Shown here piece after piece: positions 12,901-25,590 of a stretch of DNA of 64,000 nucleotides. How positions within the stretch are numbered: the stretch's first letter is position 1; the number at the start of each line of letters is the position of its first letter. This stretch comes from Rotaria macrura (Eukaryota > Rotifera > Eurotatoria > Philodinida > Philodinidae). Under the pieces are notes generated by a model. It saw only the letters and a list, made by a program, of their open reading frames with translations. It made no database searches and was not told where the DNA came from. Position numbers and translations under genes: made by a program. The stretch covers positions 62,001 to 126,000 of the forward strand of contig OENT01000273.1 of the NCBI GenBank assembly GCA_900239685.1, written 5' to 3'.

Positions 12901-15900
12901 TATAGTGTAGATGCATACCAACAAGACCACCTTGTACAGGCACGATTGGATCACTTGATATTTCAGTATCACCAATTATGATTGAATTAATAACTGACGA
13001 ACCTCTACTTTCATTATAAAATGTAGCACGAAGATTCGGTAAATTCGTGGCTTGATGATTGATGGCCGTCACACATCGAATACCGGAATCATCATTGTCG
13101 AAAACGATTGCATTTCTTATTTGAATCGAACTTGACATAACCCATTCAAAACCTTTAGAGTTTTTCCATGATATTAAGCTATCAAATACTGCCTGATAAG
13201 GTGCATCATTCCAGCAATTACCAGCAACTGTTGGTGAATATTCAGGGAAGATCCAAACACCAAAACGACCAACGCTGTGCACACTGTTGTTGAAAAAACG
13301 GCCGAAATACTGCCGGTAAGGACAATAATTTGGATACATGGCAAACGAGGGTCCGTCCGGTGTACGCAGCATTCGATACCAATAACCAAAATGAGTACCA
13401 CCAGCAACAGCATTATTCTCAACAATGTTAATGGGATTAGTTACCTATCGGTCAGCACAGAAAGTATGTCAAGTAGCAAATGAATATTCGTATTTCATTA
13501 AAATATTACCCAAAATGCAGCAGGTGTTACATCTTCATTGAGTAAACTAGAGCTTGTTCTAACGAAAACAGCTAAATTACCTCGTAAAACATTACCGATT
13601 TCAACACCATCTTCTAGAAATATAGCTCCACCCCTAAATAATTTCAACTGTGTATCGTAAAATAATTTAAAATACAACTTGATATGCGAGTACATACATA
13701 ATATTATAGATAACATTATTTTCAATCGTGATATAATGACTAGCATGAATATTGATAGCTCTATTGAATGCTTGATGTATTGATGATGACTTTATATAGG
13801 ATGAATTCATGTTGGCATTCATATGAAAATGAACAGGATATCGTCCAAGACGAAACGCTTGGCCAACATTGTATAGCTGTGTACAAATAAATGTATAATA
13901 AAATCTTTCGTCAACGATGGATGTATTTACTTCAATGTTTGATAAGCGCAAAATCGCTCTTTGTTCACTAGAGGAACCATCAGTACTAGTACTGACCATG
14001 ATAGTCGCACCAAATTGATCAGAACCTAAATCTTCTCCATATCGACCAAGAAAACATGTTTGGACTGCAAATTCGCCTTGATTTGGGAGAGACAAGAGAC
14101 AATTTGTTATTTTTTCAGAGTGAGACAAAAATAATTAGTGACTTATACCAGGCTGAAAACCAGTAGGGCATGGCTCAATAGATGCATTCCATGTTTCAGT
14201 AATGGATCCTATCATTTGCAACATGAAAAAAAAACAATTTACATATTGTCACTTAAGTTCCAGACAGACCTTGAAAAATAATATTGTGTGATAGAAGACC
14301 CACTTCGGCACGAATTTCAACTGATGTCGACACAACATTTTGTGTTACACCCAAATGAGTATATTTCAATGGTGAATCCAATGTTAATGTGCGTCCGTCG
14401 TATGATACATCTGCTATTGTACGTAGCTCACTTTGTCCTTGACTCAAATAATCTCCCGTGGTTGCGATGATAATTTTACTGCCTATTGGCCAATCAACAT
14501 GTTGACAAAGAGTAATTTGAGATGAACCAGCTGAAACTGTTGCAGCTAGATGCGTCCATGTTTGTATGACCGTTTTTCCATGAATATCTATTGTTCCTTC
14601 ACGTAGTGCCAAAACTTTAGCTCCAACTGAAATGAAAATCAGAAATGCCGTTTCTTTAAAAGGATTTATTATCAAACATGAAAAGTGTATCCTACAGATA
14701 GGTAGTTCGATTGATCTCAAGTGACCATACATGGTTATGATGGCTCTATGTTGAAAGGGATTTCTTTCAGTCCCAATTTGTAGTCGGCCACCGTTAACAA
14801 CCAAAATATACTCGGTATTCAAAGCAACATCTTGATTATCATCAAATATCAAGGATGCATTGTCAACAATAACAGCCTTGAGAATAGGTGTTATTGTGTC
14901 GAAATAAACTGTTTTTCCACTTTCAATCGAAACAATGGTACCGTCATCAGGTGGATTGTCACCACCCCATGTCCATGGGCTCGACCAAAGATCGATGTAT
15001 TGATATGAAACTGAACCAATAGCATTGCCCCCATCGATCAAATTAACTATCACTGGTGCTTGAATTGTTGTTTTCGGATAACTACCAGTCAAACAAGTTA
15101 ACATTGTCGTTGAAATAGTTTGGATTGAACATGAAATATCAGCAATGCTTACAAATGCTGCACTAGTTATTTCTCTGAAATGTTTGAACGAACATATTAT
15201 ATCATTCTAAAATTCAATGCTAGAAAAATTAATACTCACGGAAAATTTGTACCAAAAATCGTTAGAATCGTACCACCCCCAGTTCCACCACGAGTAGGAC
15301 TAATCGATGTAACAGTTGCTGTTAAGTTTACTTCGTACAGATATTTTACGTTGCTCGCTAAATTTCCTGCCGTCACTGTTAAATTACATGTCATATCTAG
15401 TAAAGAACTATAAAACGATGGTGTCACACAATTCATCTCCGTATTTGATACAATAACCATCGATTGACATGCGCGATTGCAAATCGTTACTAGAGTATTG
15501 GAATTATTGAAACCATCGCCCAGAATAGTAACTGTTTGACCACCACCAAAACTACCTTGTGAAGGTGTTGCATTGTTCACTTGTAAAACATAATGGAATT
15601 GTATGTTAGAATTCGATTTACCAATCGATGTTACATAAGCAATTACTGGTTGATTTCCAGCTGCGATCGATCCAATCGTACATAGAATGGATGTTATTGA
15701 AAAATCAATAATCGTACATGAATCACCACCAACTAGAACAGTCGTTTCATTATCAACAAAATTTGTGCCTGTAATTGTCAGCGTATCCCCAGCATTTCCT
15801 GATGTCGGATAAATTGATGTTATTGTAGGTGTGATAGCTGAATTATAGGTCATTGTAAACGAATCAGGATAGGTTAGACCATTCGAAGTAATACGAATCG

Positions 15901-18900
15901 AAACCATTGATGGATTCGATTCTTGTGCTGGAATTGTGCATTCAATCCTTCCAGATGTTGTTGAAACAATTTTACATATGTATGAACCCATCGCTACTTG
16001 AACACTATTGATGAAACTAGAAAATCCATTACCATCAATCGTAAGAAGAGCACCACCATAGACACTGCTCGTTGTAGGTGACACATTCGAAATAGATGCT
16101 GCAGATGTAAGTATTACCGGTGATAGAACCGTCCCAATACCTAGAAGTGTATGAAGGAAGAAAGAATTTATCGAACAACTGTTTTTGTTGAAAACATCGA
16201 AGTGCATACAATCAATCGATGCAACGATAGCATGATCTCCAACTTCAATACTACCAATTTGACATAAAATGATGGAGTTTGATACTGATGTCACATTGCA
16301 CATTTGTCCATCGATACTGACATGAACATCAGCTGGTTGTATGGTATCATTCGCTGCTAGATTTCCACCAGATAATGTTAATAAGTGTGGGCCAGTGATC
16401 AATGTGGGATCAACAGAATCGATGTATGGTGTAACATTTTCATTCCATGTAAATGAACACATTTTAGATACACATACAGCCGTATTGGTACCAACCAATA
16501 TGGTAATAGGAATTTGTTGATTTATGTAAGTGCTGGGTGGTTGTTGAGTTGTAAATTTTATTTGGGAATAAGTAATGGTTGCCCAACTAGTATACTCAAT
16601 ACTTCCGACGATAATACGAGTATCGCTGTCTATGAACCCATCACCAGTAATGATAACTTCAGTACCACCATAGATTGAACCTAGATAAAAACTCATCATA
16701 CATTTTAGACTATTACACGTAGTAAAATAAGAATAACCTTCTGTAGGTAGTATACTATCGATCGTTGCTTGAAATTGAAATTGTATAAGACCATTGTTGA
16801 TAAGATAACCTTGACTATCTCTCACAACACGGATATCTTGAATTGATTTAGCATTAAGTAATGAATTCGAATCAATTTCACAGATAATTTCTGTTGCTGA
16901 TGAATTTTTTATTGGACAATCATAGGATGCACCAATGAAAATATGATTTTCACATAGTTCTGTACCGAAACCAGTTCCTGCGATTGTAATGGAAGTACCA
17001 GCACTGCCTTGCTTGGGTGATATTGATTCTACTGAGCCAATAGTGCATGGCGTGAACAGAAACTCAAGTGAATTTGAATTAGGAACAGTTTGTGAACATG
17101 AACTTGGATCAATCCAAGAACTTGAATTACATGATGATTCTGGTATGGAAGCTACGTATGAATTGTAAAACATCATCAAAAACTTTTATTATTGAAGTTT
17201 TTCGACTCCCTGCATACTTGAACTTGTACAAGAAAGTCGTTGCCCTGAATATTCAAACGTCGGTGAACACCATTCTTGAGTATCATTCACTGTAGTGCAC
17301 GATGTATAATTTATAGAATTATAATTGAATGGAAAAGCACATGACTGAGCTAATCATGAGGAACACATGTCATTGTGTAAAAAGAAAACAAGTGGTAGGG
17401 AAAGTTTACCAGTGAATGTTCTAGATGTGACTTTTATCGTAAGAGTCTTTGGTTGGGCAGAAACGACAGTTATTATTCCGCGTATAGAAATTTGACCAGC
17501 TGAATCAATACGTGGTGACCAATAGTAATAAATACCTATTGTTAGAAACTGATATGCAAATGATCCTAGAGATTAAAAAAATCAATCGCAAAATACATTT
17601 TGATAACAAAACAAAAATGATTGTTTTTATTACCCGATGATGATGCATTTCCTGAATCAAAACCACCTACTACTGGTTCTGTAGAATAACTATTAGCAAC
17701 TTGTTGAACTTTGTAAGCCAGTGTAGATATAAGTGTTGATGAACGCCATTGCCATTCAACAATAGTACCCTGTTCAACTGTTATGTATTGTGGTGACCAA
17801 AGAAAACCGCTTCCGTAAATCGGATCAACTCCATCCGATGTAAGAATAACACGTGCAATTGCACTAGTTGTTTCACAATGGATTTGATTTGATTGAATAG
17901 AAAGAATGGTACATGGTTTACTGTTAGTATTGTTATCGATGAACGTGACAACGGATGAATTATCAAAACCTTCCCCTCGTATATAAACATCAGTTCCACC
18001 ATACAGTGAACCGATTTGCGGTACGATACTTTGAATGTAGAAACGACATTCAATCTGTATTAATGGGCGAGCATAACCATTTACTGTAGAAACTTTAATT
18101 GGGTAAATACCAGGGGCTAGAGGCGGTAAAATAGCAAAAATCTGATTCGATGATAATGAAATAACAGTTACTCTCAATGCACCGACAAAAACAGAAACTG
18201 AACGATTGCCGAAATTAGTTCCATTAATGATGATTTGACCGCCGATCGTACTCACTAAACTAGGATCAATCGATGCGATAGACGGTGTATTAGAAACATT
18301 GTATGTGAAGCGAGTAGATGCAGTAATAGAATTAGAACCATTCAAAACAACAACCGATACTTGACTATCATTAGTAGCATCTGTAGGTGGTACGGTGCAA
18401 GTTATAGAAGAAAAATTCGACATTGTAAGATTGGTACATAAATTATTATCAATAGTAACTATGGACGATAATGAAAATCCAAAACCATTCAATGTCATTA
18501 TGTAGCCTCCGCCTAGATTGAAGATAAAAGTTGATGTCTAGTTATAGACACAAATGAACTAACCTGCTCCTCCTTGTGTTGGTGAAATCGAAGTAATTTG
18601 AAGCGGAATGAATACTGTTATGTTCGAAGTCCCTGTTGCGAAACCTTTATCAGCAACATAGATTTGTACAGTGTAACTACCAGATGGAGCATCAGCTATT
18701 GTACATGCCAACGATGTTTTCGTAGCGGATGTTATAATGCATGTACCATCAATTCCAACGATGACTTCATTTGAATTGGCCATTGCACTAAAACCTGCAC
18801 CAGTGATTGTCAATGACATATTACTTTGTACTATGGATGAAATAGATGGTGTTTGATTGATTAACCATTGAAAATCGCATGTCTCATTGATAGAGCATTG

Positions 18901-21900
18901 AGAAGGATAACCGCCAACGAAAACTTCTACCTGAGGATTTCCATGATACGTTCGTGTCATATCTCCAGGTAATGATTTATATAAAATACCGCCTGATTGA
19001 ACGACGTAGGCTGAAACTGTTGTACCAAGAGGCACAACAGAGTTGCTGTTTGTGATTGATAGAGGTGGCTTTTGACCACCATTAGCTAACCATTCAATCC
19101 TATATGAATATCCTGTACAATCACGTGAACGTTTTACACTTAAAAATCTGAAATCTGGGAATGATTGTAGTCGATTTGTTAAATCCACTGTTGAAATATT
19201 AACTGGAATGGATGAATATATTTGTCCATTAAAGACAAGATCAAATGAACCACTAGCCGCATTTGATGCTGTAGTTATGCGTGTGACGTTGACATTCTAA
19301 ACATAAAAGTGACATTGACAATGTAAAGAAGCCTATGAGTAAAAAGAAAAAATCACTAACTGAATTTGGCCAAGCAACTAAAAGTGATGGACTTCTACAA
19401 TCATTATACCGAAAGTAGAGATTAATGGTCGAATTAATGAGTGTATATTGAACTCTTAATGTATTATATACTAGTTGATGTTTTGGATAAAGTCTTCGTA
19501 AATTTTCAAAAGTTGAACTAAAACATGAATATGTTTGATTTAAACTATTAGCACAAATAGGTGTATCGTTTTCATCCATTGCACATGTTGAGTAACTGCT
19601 ATCATTATAGTAAAATGGAAAAACGCATAATGTGTTTAATGATAGAAAATTTTCATAAGAACTTGTATTATCATATCCAATGGGTAAGACCGTTCTTATT
19701 GATATCGTATCAAGAATTATACCTTTTTTAATATAACGATTAAGTGCTGCATATTCAATTACAATCGATGAAATAAATGGATCAATCCTTGATAGGGACA
19801 CAAGTGTTCCAAGTATATCAATACATGTATAATGCCAATTATTATCCGCTATTAAAGTAATTGGAATTTCCTGCCATACTACTTGTACTGTATTATGAAT
19901 AAATTGCACACTTATTGTCATGGAAAAAACATAATTATTAAGTAAACGATAAGCAAAACATAAGTAATTTCCCGCTTGGGTATTTCCAGTAACTATTGTA
20001 TTACCAATGTATGAACATTGACCACAGAATGCATTGGTTGTAATTGGTGTATTATCATAGATACAGTTTGTTTCAAAATCTTGTAGGTAAACAATTGATG
20101 ATGTTATCTGTGGATTATTTATTGATGGTGGACAACGTATACTGAATAGATCATTGAATACTGTGAAAAGATTCGCTTGAGTAATGTTATTATGAATGAA
20201 ATTAATTGGCTTAGTGAATTGATCATCTAATGAAAAGAATAACGTGGAACCTGTGCTGATACCTTGAATAACTTCAGTTATATTTGGCATATTTGATGAT
20301 GATATACATGTAAGTAGTGGAACATCACCCATTTCTATTGGAAATGTAATAAAATAAAGTGTACTTGTTGCCAAAACAGAGACTGTTAGTGGAAATATCG
20401 ATGGTAAATCATTGAGAGCTGTTTCAATAGTAGCAGCAGTTGGTCGTCCAGTGAGAATACCTAGAGAAACAAAAGTCTTCACATGGAAAACTGATATAAG
20501 AATTCTAGGGGATGGTCGAATCTCAGTTTTCCGTCATTCTTTAACCTATCGCACTATTCAAATATATGACTATTTTTGTGAGGAGTATCATGAGAAGATG
20601 AATGAAGTCTGAGAAAGAGTCATATTTCAATGATATCAATATGTAGAGAGAAAACAAGTAATATATTTACTGTCAAGTAATTTGGTAGAAGCATAGTAAA
20701 TTAAGAAGTTTTACAAGTAAAAGAGTAAACAAAATTGTATAGATTATCAGACATTCTTAAATTACATCATGCTTCATCAGAACAAACTATTAATCATTTG
20801 TATTTACAACTGAGATTTATTGTTGATACTCTAAACCTCAATGATTCATTTCTTTACAGTATACGTAAACCTTTGTTTTTTTATGAATGTGTTCATCATC
20901 GGTGTGCTGCCCCGATTACTACTGTAAATCTATTTTAAGTAGATCACACATTCTTATATGTATATATATAGATATAAAACGAACCTGTATAAACGCCACG
21001 AAAACCGATTTGAAATGTTGAACTATCAACATCTAATGATTGAACTTCAGATGTTCCATTCATTGAATTAGTTGTGTAGACAATTTGCTAAATTCATAAA
21101 TATTTTTTCAACATATCTTTATAAAATATTCAAGACAAAAAGAATGCAATGCTTTTTACTTGATGCTCCGTTAAAACGATAGCATTAATATCAATATTTT
21201 GAATTTCATTAAGAACGAAACTTGATGTTCCCGCTGTCAATGTTGTTGTATGTATTCGAACTTGAATTCCTAATCGTAAATAACCATTTACTCGAGAGCC
21301 AATACCAAACAAATAATAGCTAAAGAAAATCTTTATGAATTTGATAGGAAATCTTAATTTCATCTATACTTAGTATCATTTTGTAATTGAATAGTATTTG
21401 ATTTGATAGTTTTTGTATCACAAATTTTCACTTTATTAGTTCGATTATCATCAGGACTAAGAAACAGCGCTGCTACACCATTGGTATCCAAATTAAAAGT
21501 AAAATTATTTGATTGAGGAACACGTATAAAACCAATGAGCCATACGGTTTCAGACAATGATGAATTAGAAACATAGACAGCATCATCTGCCCATGTTTTA
21601 GAAGCATTATTACTCGGATATGGTGGATTTGTACTTGATACATTTGCCTGAATAAAATTTTTATTTATTCAATAAAAACCAAACAGTCAATATGTTGTCA
21701 TTATATACCTGACTTATAGCACCCAAATCACGAAAAATATATATACCACGTCCACCTAGAATGCGAGTTCAATATACTTCCATAGCTTGATATAAAGTCA
21801 CGAGAATACACTGTCTCAAAACACTGAATACTCGATCATAAAATATTCACCGAAATACTGACGATGGTTATTGTGACTAACTAGTTGCACCATTCGGTAT

Positions 21901-24900
21901 ATGATCTACAGATATTCTAATTATATCAATCGCAGCATTATCATTCATGGTATTAGTCAACATAGATCACTAAAAGTCTAAGATCAATTGATCCTATTCA
22001 AATTAAGCGAGTATGTATGAAGAGTTTAAACAATGGAGTATCAGTATTAGTTTCTAATAGGTCAAAGTCATATCTAGAATTTCAATGTGGATTAATTGTA
22101 CTGAATAGATCGAACTAACAAAACTTTCATAGAAAAAATATTCGGTGCATTTCAAGATTGTTTATTTGCCGCTAATAATTAGATTTCCGATGAAAAAGAA
22201 TTTTTTTAAGTTCAAAAGGAGTCGAGAAAAACTGAACTAGTTTTAGAAAATTTGACTAACCTTGATATTGATTTTGAGTAACTCTAGGTAGTTTTGGTGT
22301 TCTACATTGAATTGTTGTTTGGTTAACATTTAAAATTGTACAAATTTCACCTCCGACTTTAACGACTAATGGATATTGTTGATTGCTACTGAAGTAGTTA
22401 CCACTTATAATTAAATCAGTACCACCTTCTATACTGCCTGTATTTGGTGTTACACTTGAAATAACTGAAAATAGCCAATAGATTATTTGAATCGAATCTG
22501 ATAGAAATAAAACAAACCAGCATAGCTTTGAAATACATATAAATCTCCAAGAGCCGATACTCGATAGAGATTCGGATTGATTAATGAGCGACCGAATTCA
22601 TTTGTAACAAGCATACTTATATTGAATAGTCCTATCCGAATATTCATGCAATCAATTATGAGACTACTCTTAAATTTTACATACCAACTTCAGTGCCTTC
22701 AAAATTACATTGAAGATTTGTATCCGTTACATTGCCATAGCTAATTGTCAAAATAAAACAAAGATTTGAAGTACGTATATCAAATAGTTGAATAGAAATA
22801 ATGCGCACTTCGTTCCAGAAACTTGATCAATCATATTACACAGATGGCCGCCGATATAAATTCTATAATTCGATTATTTATTGATTTCAATAGGCAAACT
22901 TCATTGATAAAAATAAATCTTACCGAGAAATAAGTGCATTATTATCTTGTGAACAACCATCAATGTCACGAGAATAACATGCTGTACGAAATGCCCCTGA
23001 CAATGTTATTACTGTTTGTGGTGTTCCCGTTTGTGGTTGAATATCATTGATCAATGGTGTGTAATCTAACGATGGTATCAATGTAGCAAGATTTACATCA
23101 ATATATTGATATAATGGAATTAAGTTATTGTTAACGTAAACTCGAATTTGATAGAAACCTTCGGGAATAACTGGCGTATAACAAGTTAACTGTGTATTAG
23201 TTACTTTATCGTTATGCATTTCACAATCATAGATCGAATAACCACTAACTAATTGAACAGTATTTGTATTTGATATAGTTGGTAATAAACTAAACCCATT
23301 GCCAGCAAACCGATAGCCATATATCCATATCATAGTACCACCTTGAATACTACCATATTTCAAACTTGACGAACCAGATTTTCGAGTTGTAGCATAGTTA
23401 ATAACTGCATCAGTTGGAACTGAAATTATAACAAAGAAAAATGTTACTCTCTCGAAGAATTTATTCGACAATTTACCAATACAAAAGGACCATGCCAAAG
23501 CAGTATTATTTGTATTAACTGAAATAGCACATTGTGGTTGATAGTTACTATTATTTGGACCATTAATAGTACAAGTTGCGTATGTTGTCTACGATTTAAA
23601 TATTTAGACATTTATCAAGAATCAAGAATCAATTTTTACACAATCGCATAGGTAATCAACTAGTTCATTCAAGAAAATATTACAATGCAGACAATTTGAT
23701 CTACTTACTCTTGTCTATTACTGACAGGTATTGTCATTCTATCAATTGTAGGTTAAAGCTTTTCACTAACCGCGTGAATCATTTCATGAATGATTTTCGG
23801 ATCCTTGGTATTGGATGTCAGTGAATCCTACTATAGGAATTCGCTATTTTTAGTAATGTTACTAGGTACTAATTAGTACCTAATGAAAAACAACTACGGT
23901 TCATCTGTTGGATTTAGGGATGCAATGATGGCAGTGAATTATACATCACCGGTTCATAACAGTAACCAGTTCTAACCCGCATACACTGATACTAGCAGGT
24001 AGTCGTCTAATCCCGCCGGTATAAAGCACAATAAGTCCGAAGCGGTCGTTCAAAGGTAGTAGGGCAGTTATCGCTACGAACGATTATTTTCACCGTTACA
24101 TCTCTTGTATAAACCTGTAAAAGCCGGTATAAAGCATGTATTAGCCGATATTAGTCAGCGTTAGACGGCATAAACCGATTACCAGTAGAGCGCTTACCGG
24201 TCGGACCAGTTACAGGTAGAACGATGAACCAGTGATTAACCATCACCGTTGAATCCCTAGTTTTGATTTTTTTGTAGGTTCGTCTTGTGAAAATCCGAGC
24301 GAATATGTTATCGGTGTGGCCAGCGTTACGGAGTTGCATTTTTTACACTTTAACATTTATATCACATTATGATAAGAGGAAAAGTTCTGAAATACTTGTC
24401 ATCAATAGAGAGCATTGGTTTCTACGAACAGTAAAAATTTCTTTACTTTTTCTTGCAAAACAAAATACCGACTGTTACGGAAATTCCAAATGAAATTCCA
24501 TAACTCAGTATTTTTGAGAATAATATAACTTTAGTAAAAGGAAAAGTAATGAAATTTTTACTCTTCATAGAACGTAATGGTCTCGATCTATGATAGAAAT
24601 TTCAGAACGTTTCCTCTCACCGATGACGAGAATAAGGAGTTACAATATAAGAAAATGAAATTCGGTAACGCTAGCCACGCCGTTGTTGGATTCATGCACT
24701 TGGGAATGCTGCTTTTATGCAATTTGGAAGAAATCCGATAACAATGAATTTCATGAAATATTAATATTTATTTTAAATGACATGACTTTTGAATATGTGA
24801 CGAATAACTTTCAATAAGAATTAGATACATATCTGAAATTATCATCCTTAAATTCCTATTGAATTGTAATGATTAGGTGTTTTCTGAAAACACTGATTCA

Positions 24901-25587
24901 GTTCATTCGTTAAGCTTCTAACGTGCAAAACGTTTTAGAATTTTAATGTCCATAAGTGTAGCAGAAGACCTTCTATCAAAGCGCTATCGTCTATATGGAT
25001 CTTATATTAGAATTTTTAATTGATTTCGAATGATTGATTTTAAACGCGTTTGAAAAGTTGTCATTTGTTTTTTAACACAGTAAGAGGGCTTGAGAAAAGT
25101 TAGCAGATATGTCTCGTTCGCAATTCAATACAGTTTTATGACTTTCCTATAAACGGTGATTCCCGCAGATATTCACCTAGTTCATATTGAACATTATTCT
25201 TAAACTCATGAACACATTTCATTGAGAAAGATTCTGTCTTTGGTTAAAACAATAGTTGAAATTAATTTCTATCACTTACTGTCCCATAATTAAATGGAAA
25301 AATACATGGAAATCCACTGACTGTGTTCACTATTATAAAAAAACGACAAAAATATAGTTTTGTATCAACAAAACAGTTCTTTATTTACCAGAACACATTG
25401 TCGGAAGATTAGCAGACTTGGATTCAAAAATTGGATCCCACATATATGAACAAGTCTGACTATCTATAATCATCAATTGAGGAATTTAAATCGAATAAGA
25501 TTTATACGTAGAAAAATAAATACTCAAGGATTTAATCATTGTCAGCCATAGAATAATCATAGAATGGTATTGCTTAACTTCAACCAT
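5698..25587 (-). CDS. PKHD1L1: Fibrocystin-L (PKHD1L1)-like giant type I membrane protein, 47 exons, complete
   Basis: Read from ATG 25585-25587 to TAA 5698-5700. Forty-seven exons join in one frame (13,986 nt, 4661 aa; human PKHD1L1 is about 4.2 kb of codons). Order: signal peptide (about 1-27); FN2-like Cys modules; IPT/TIG repeats; PA14 domain (about 413-575); a long segment with YLCFAY; further IPT/TIG repeats with the pattern GSxYGGTxxxIxGxGF; G8 domain (about 2268-2395, LWSSPWTWGGDNPPDDG); parallel beta-helix region with QAFRLGRYPVHFHM and AFNRAINIHASHYITIENN; second G8 (about 3140-3330); conserved C-terminal ectodomain; one membrane helix (about 4536-4560); tail of about 100 residues. 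This domain order is diagnostic of PKHD1L1 rather than PKHD1 or CEMIP. In vertebrates the family forms cell-surface and stereocilia coats; the role here is unknown. Exon coordinates are given in the four entries that follow. Confidence 0.93.
10000..15174 (-). other. PKHD1L1-like gene, exons 22-37: two G8 domains and parallel beta-helix region
   Basis: Exons: 14696-15174, 14270-14626, 14149-14208, 13698-14076, 13510-13633, 12919-13444, 12741-12857, 12263-12666, 11984-12197, 11723-11917, 11524-11645, 11387-11447, 10616-11333, 10320-10539, 10086-10257, 10000-10024. The intron 14627-14695 (69 bp) is open in frame. Matches to the family include GGAIFLEDGVE (exon 26) and GGTHFGYWYRM (exon 27). The exon 37 end at 10000 (donor GTCAGT) is the least certain junction. 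The stronger-looking donor downstream would give a stop after joining, so I took the site that restores GFQ-TYKAWYYG. Confidence 0.8.
15240..20460 (-). other. PKHD1L1-like gene, exons 14-21: central segment, IPT array, FN2-like module
   Basis: Exons: 19361-20460, 18564-19296, 17634-18512, 17410-17565, 17218-17349, 16738-17151, 16210-16680, 15240-16140. Exon 14 includes GNYLCFAYRLLN and a CVFPFYYNDSSYSTC FN2-like stretch. Exon 18 is almost one FN2-like module (CAFPFNY, YTSCTT, WCSPTFEY, LSC). Exons 15-16 and 19-21 are strings of IPT/TIG units. The last three exons lie in one open frame. I split them because 16681-16737 (57 bp) and 16141-16209 (69 bp) have GT-AG ends, interrupt IPT motifs, and are multiples of three. 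Confidence 0.8.
23795..23914. repeat. Dispersed repeat in intron 3, related to 32215-32340
   Basis: Shares GATTTTCGGATCC and a TACTAATTAG..AACAA.GGTTCATC block in the same order with the region near 32215-32340, with divergence between. It abuts the MITE that starts at 23915. Family unknown. Confidence 0.45.
23915..24259. mobile_element. hAT-type MITE (divergent copy) in intron 3 of the PKHD1L1-like gene
   Basis: Ends are TAGGGATGCAATGATGG and CCATCACCGTTGAATCCCTA, imperfect terminal inverted repeats matching the cleaner copy at 57090-57275. The interior is rich in CCGGTATAAA/TACCGG motifs, as in that copy. It has no coding capacity. An exact 8 bp duplication is not visible at this site, consistent with an older insertion. 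Confidence 0.65.
24309..24690. repeat. Diverged foldback (inverted repeat) element in intron 3
   Basis: The left arm (about 24315-24480) and the reverse complement of the right arm (about 24530-24685) share AGCGTTAC at the outside, then GAGAGGAAA.GTTCTGAAAT-like and AGTAAAAATTTC.TTACTTTT blocks in the same order. The arms have mismatches and small gaps, so this is an aged hairpin-forming repeat. Confidence 0.6.
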
Positions 25588-25590
25588 CTG
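25588..25590 (-). promoter_or_regulatory. Splice acceptor directly before the PKHD1L1-like start codon (candidate trans-splice site)
   Basis: On the minus strand TATTATTTTTCAG ends immediately before the ATG at 25587. This is either the acceptor of a 5' UTR intron or a spliced-leader acceptor; spliced-leader trans-splicing is known in bdelloid rotifers. Confidence 0.4.

Larger units (their letters stand above)
20985..25587 (-). other. PKHD1L1-like gene, exons 1-13: signal peptide, FN2-like, IPT 1-3, PA14
   Basis: Exons: 25508-25587, 25389-25459, 25280-25329, 23477-23588, 22924-23419, 22809-22862, 22685-22740, 22518-22631, 22261-22464, 21709-21755, 21370-21647, 21160-21319, 20985-21087. Exon 1 encodes a hydrophobic start (MIILWLTMIKSLSIYFS) and joins exon 2 over a 48 bp intron. 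Exons 2-4 carry CxFPFNY-type half-modules like fibronectin type II. Exons 5-9 hold IPT/TIG folds, and exons 10-12 the PA14 domain (GRGIYIFRDLGA, NFTFNLDTNGVAALFLSPDD). Large introns are 23589-25279, 21756-22260 and 20461-20984. The exon 6 donor is GTGCGC, a weak site chosen because it alone keeps the frame. Confidence 0.82.
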
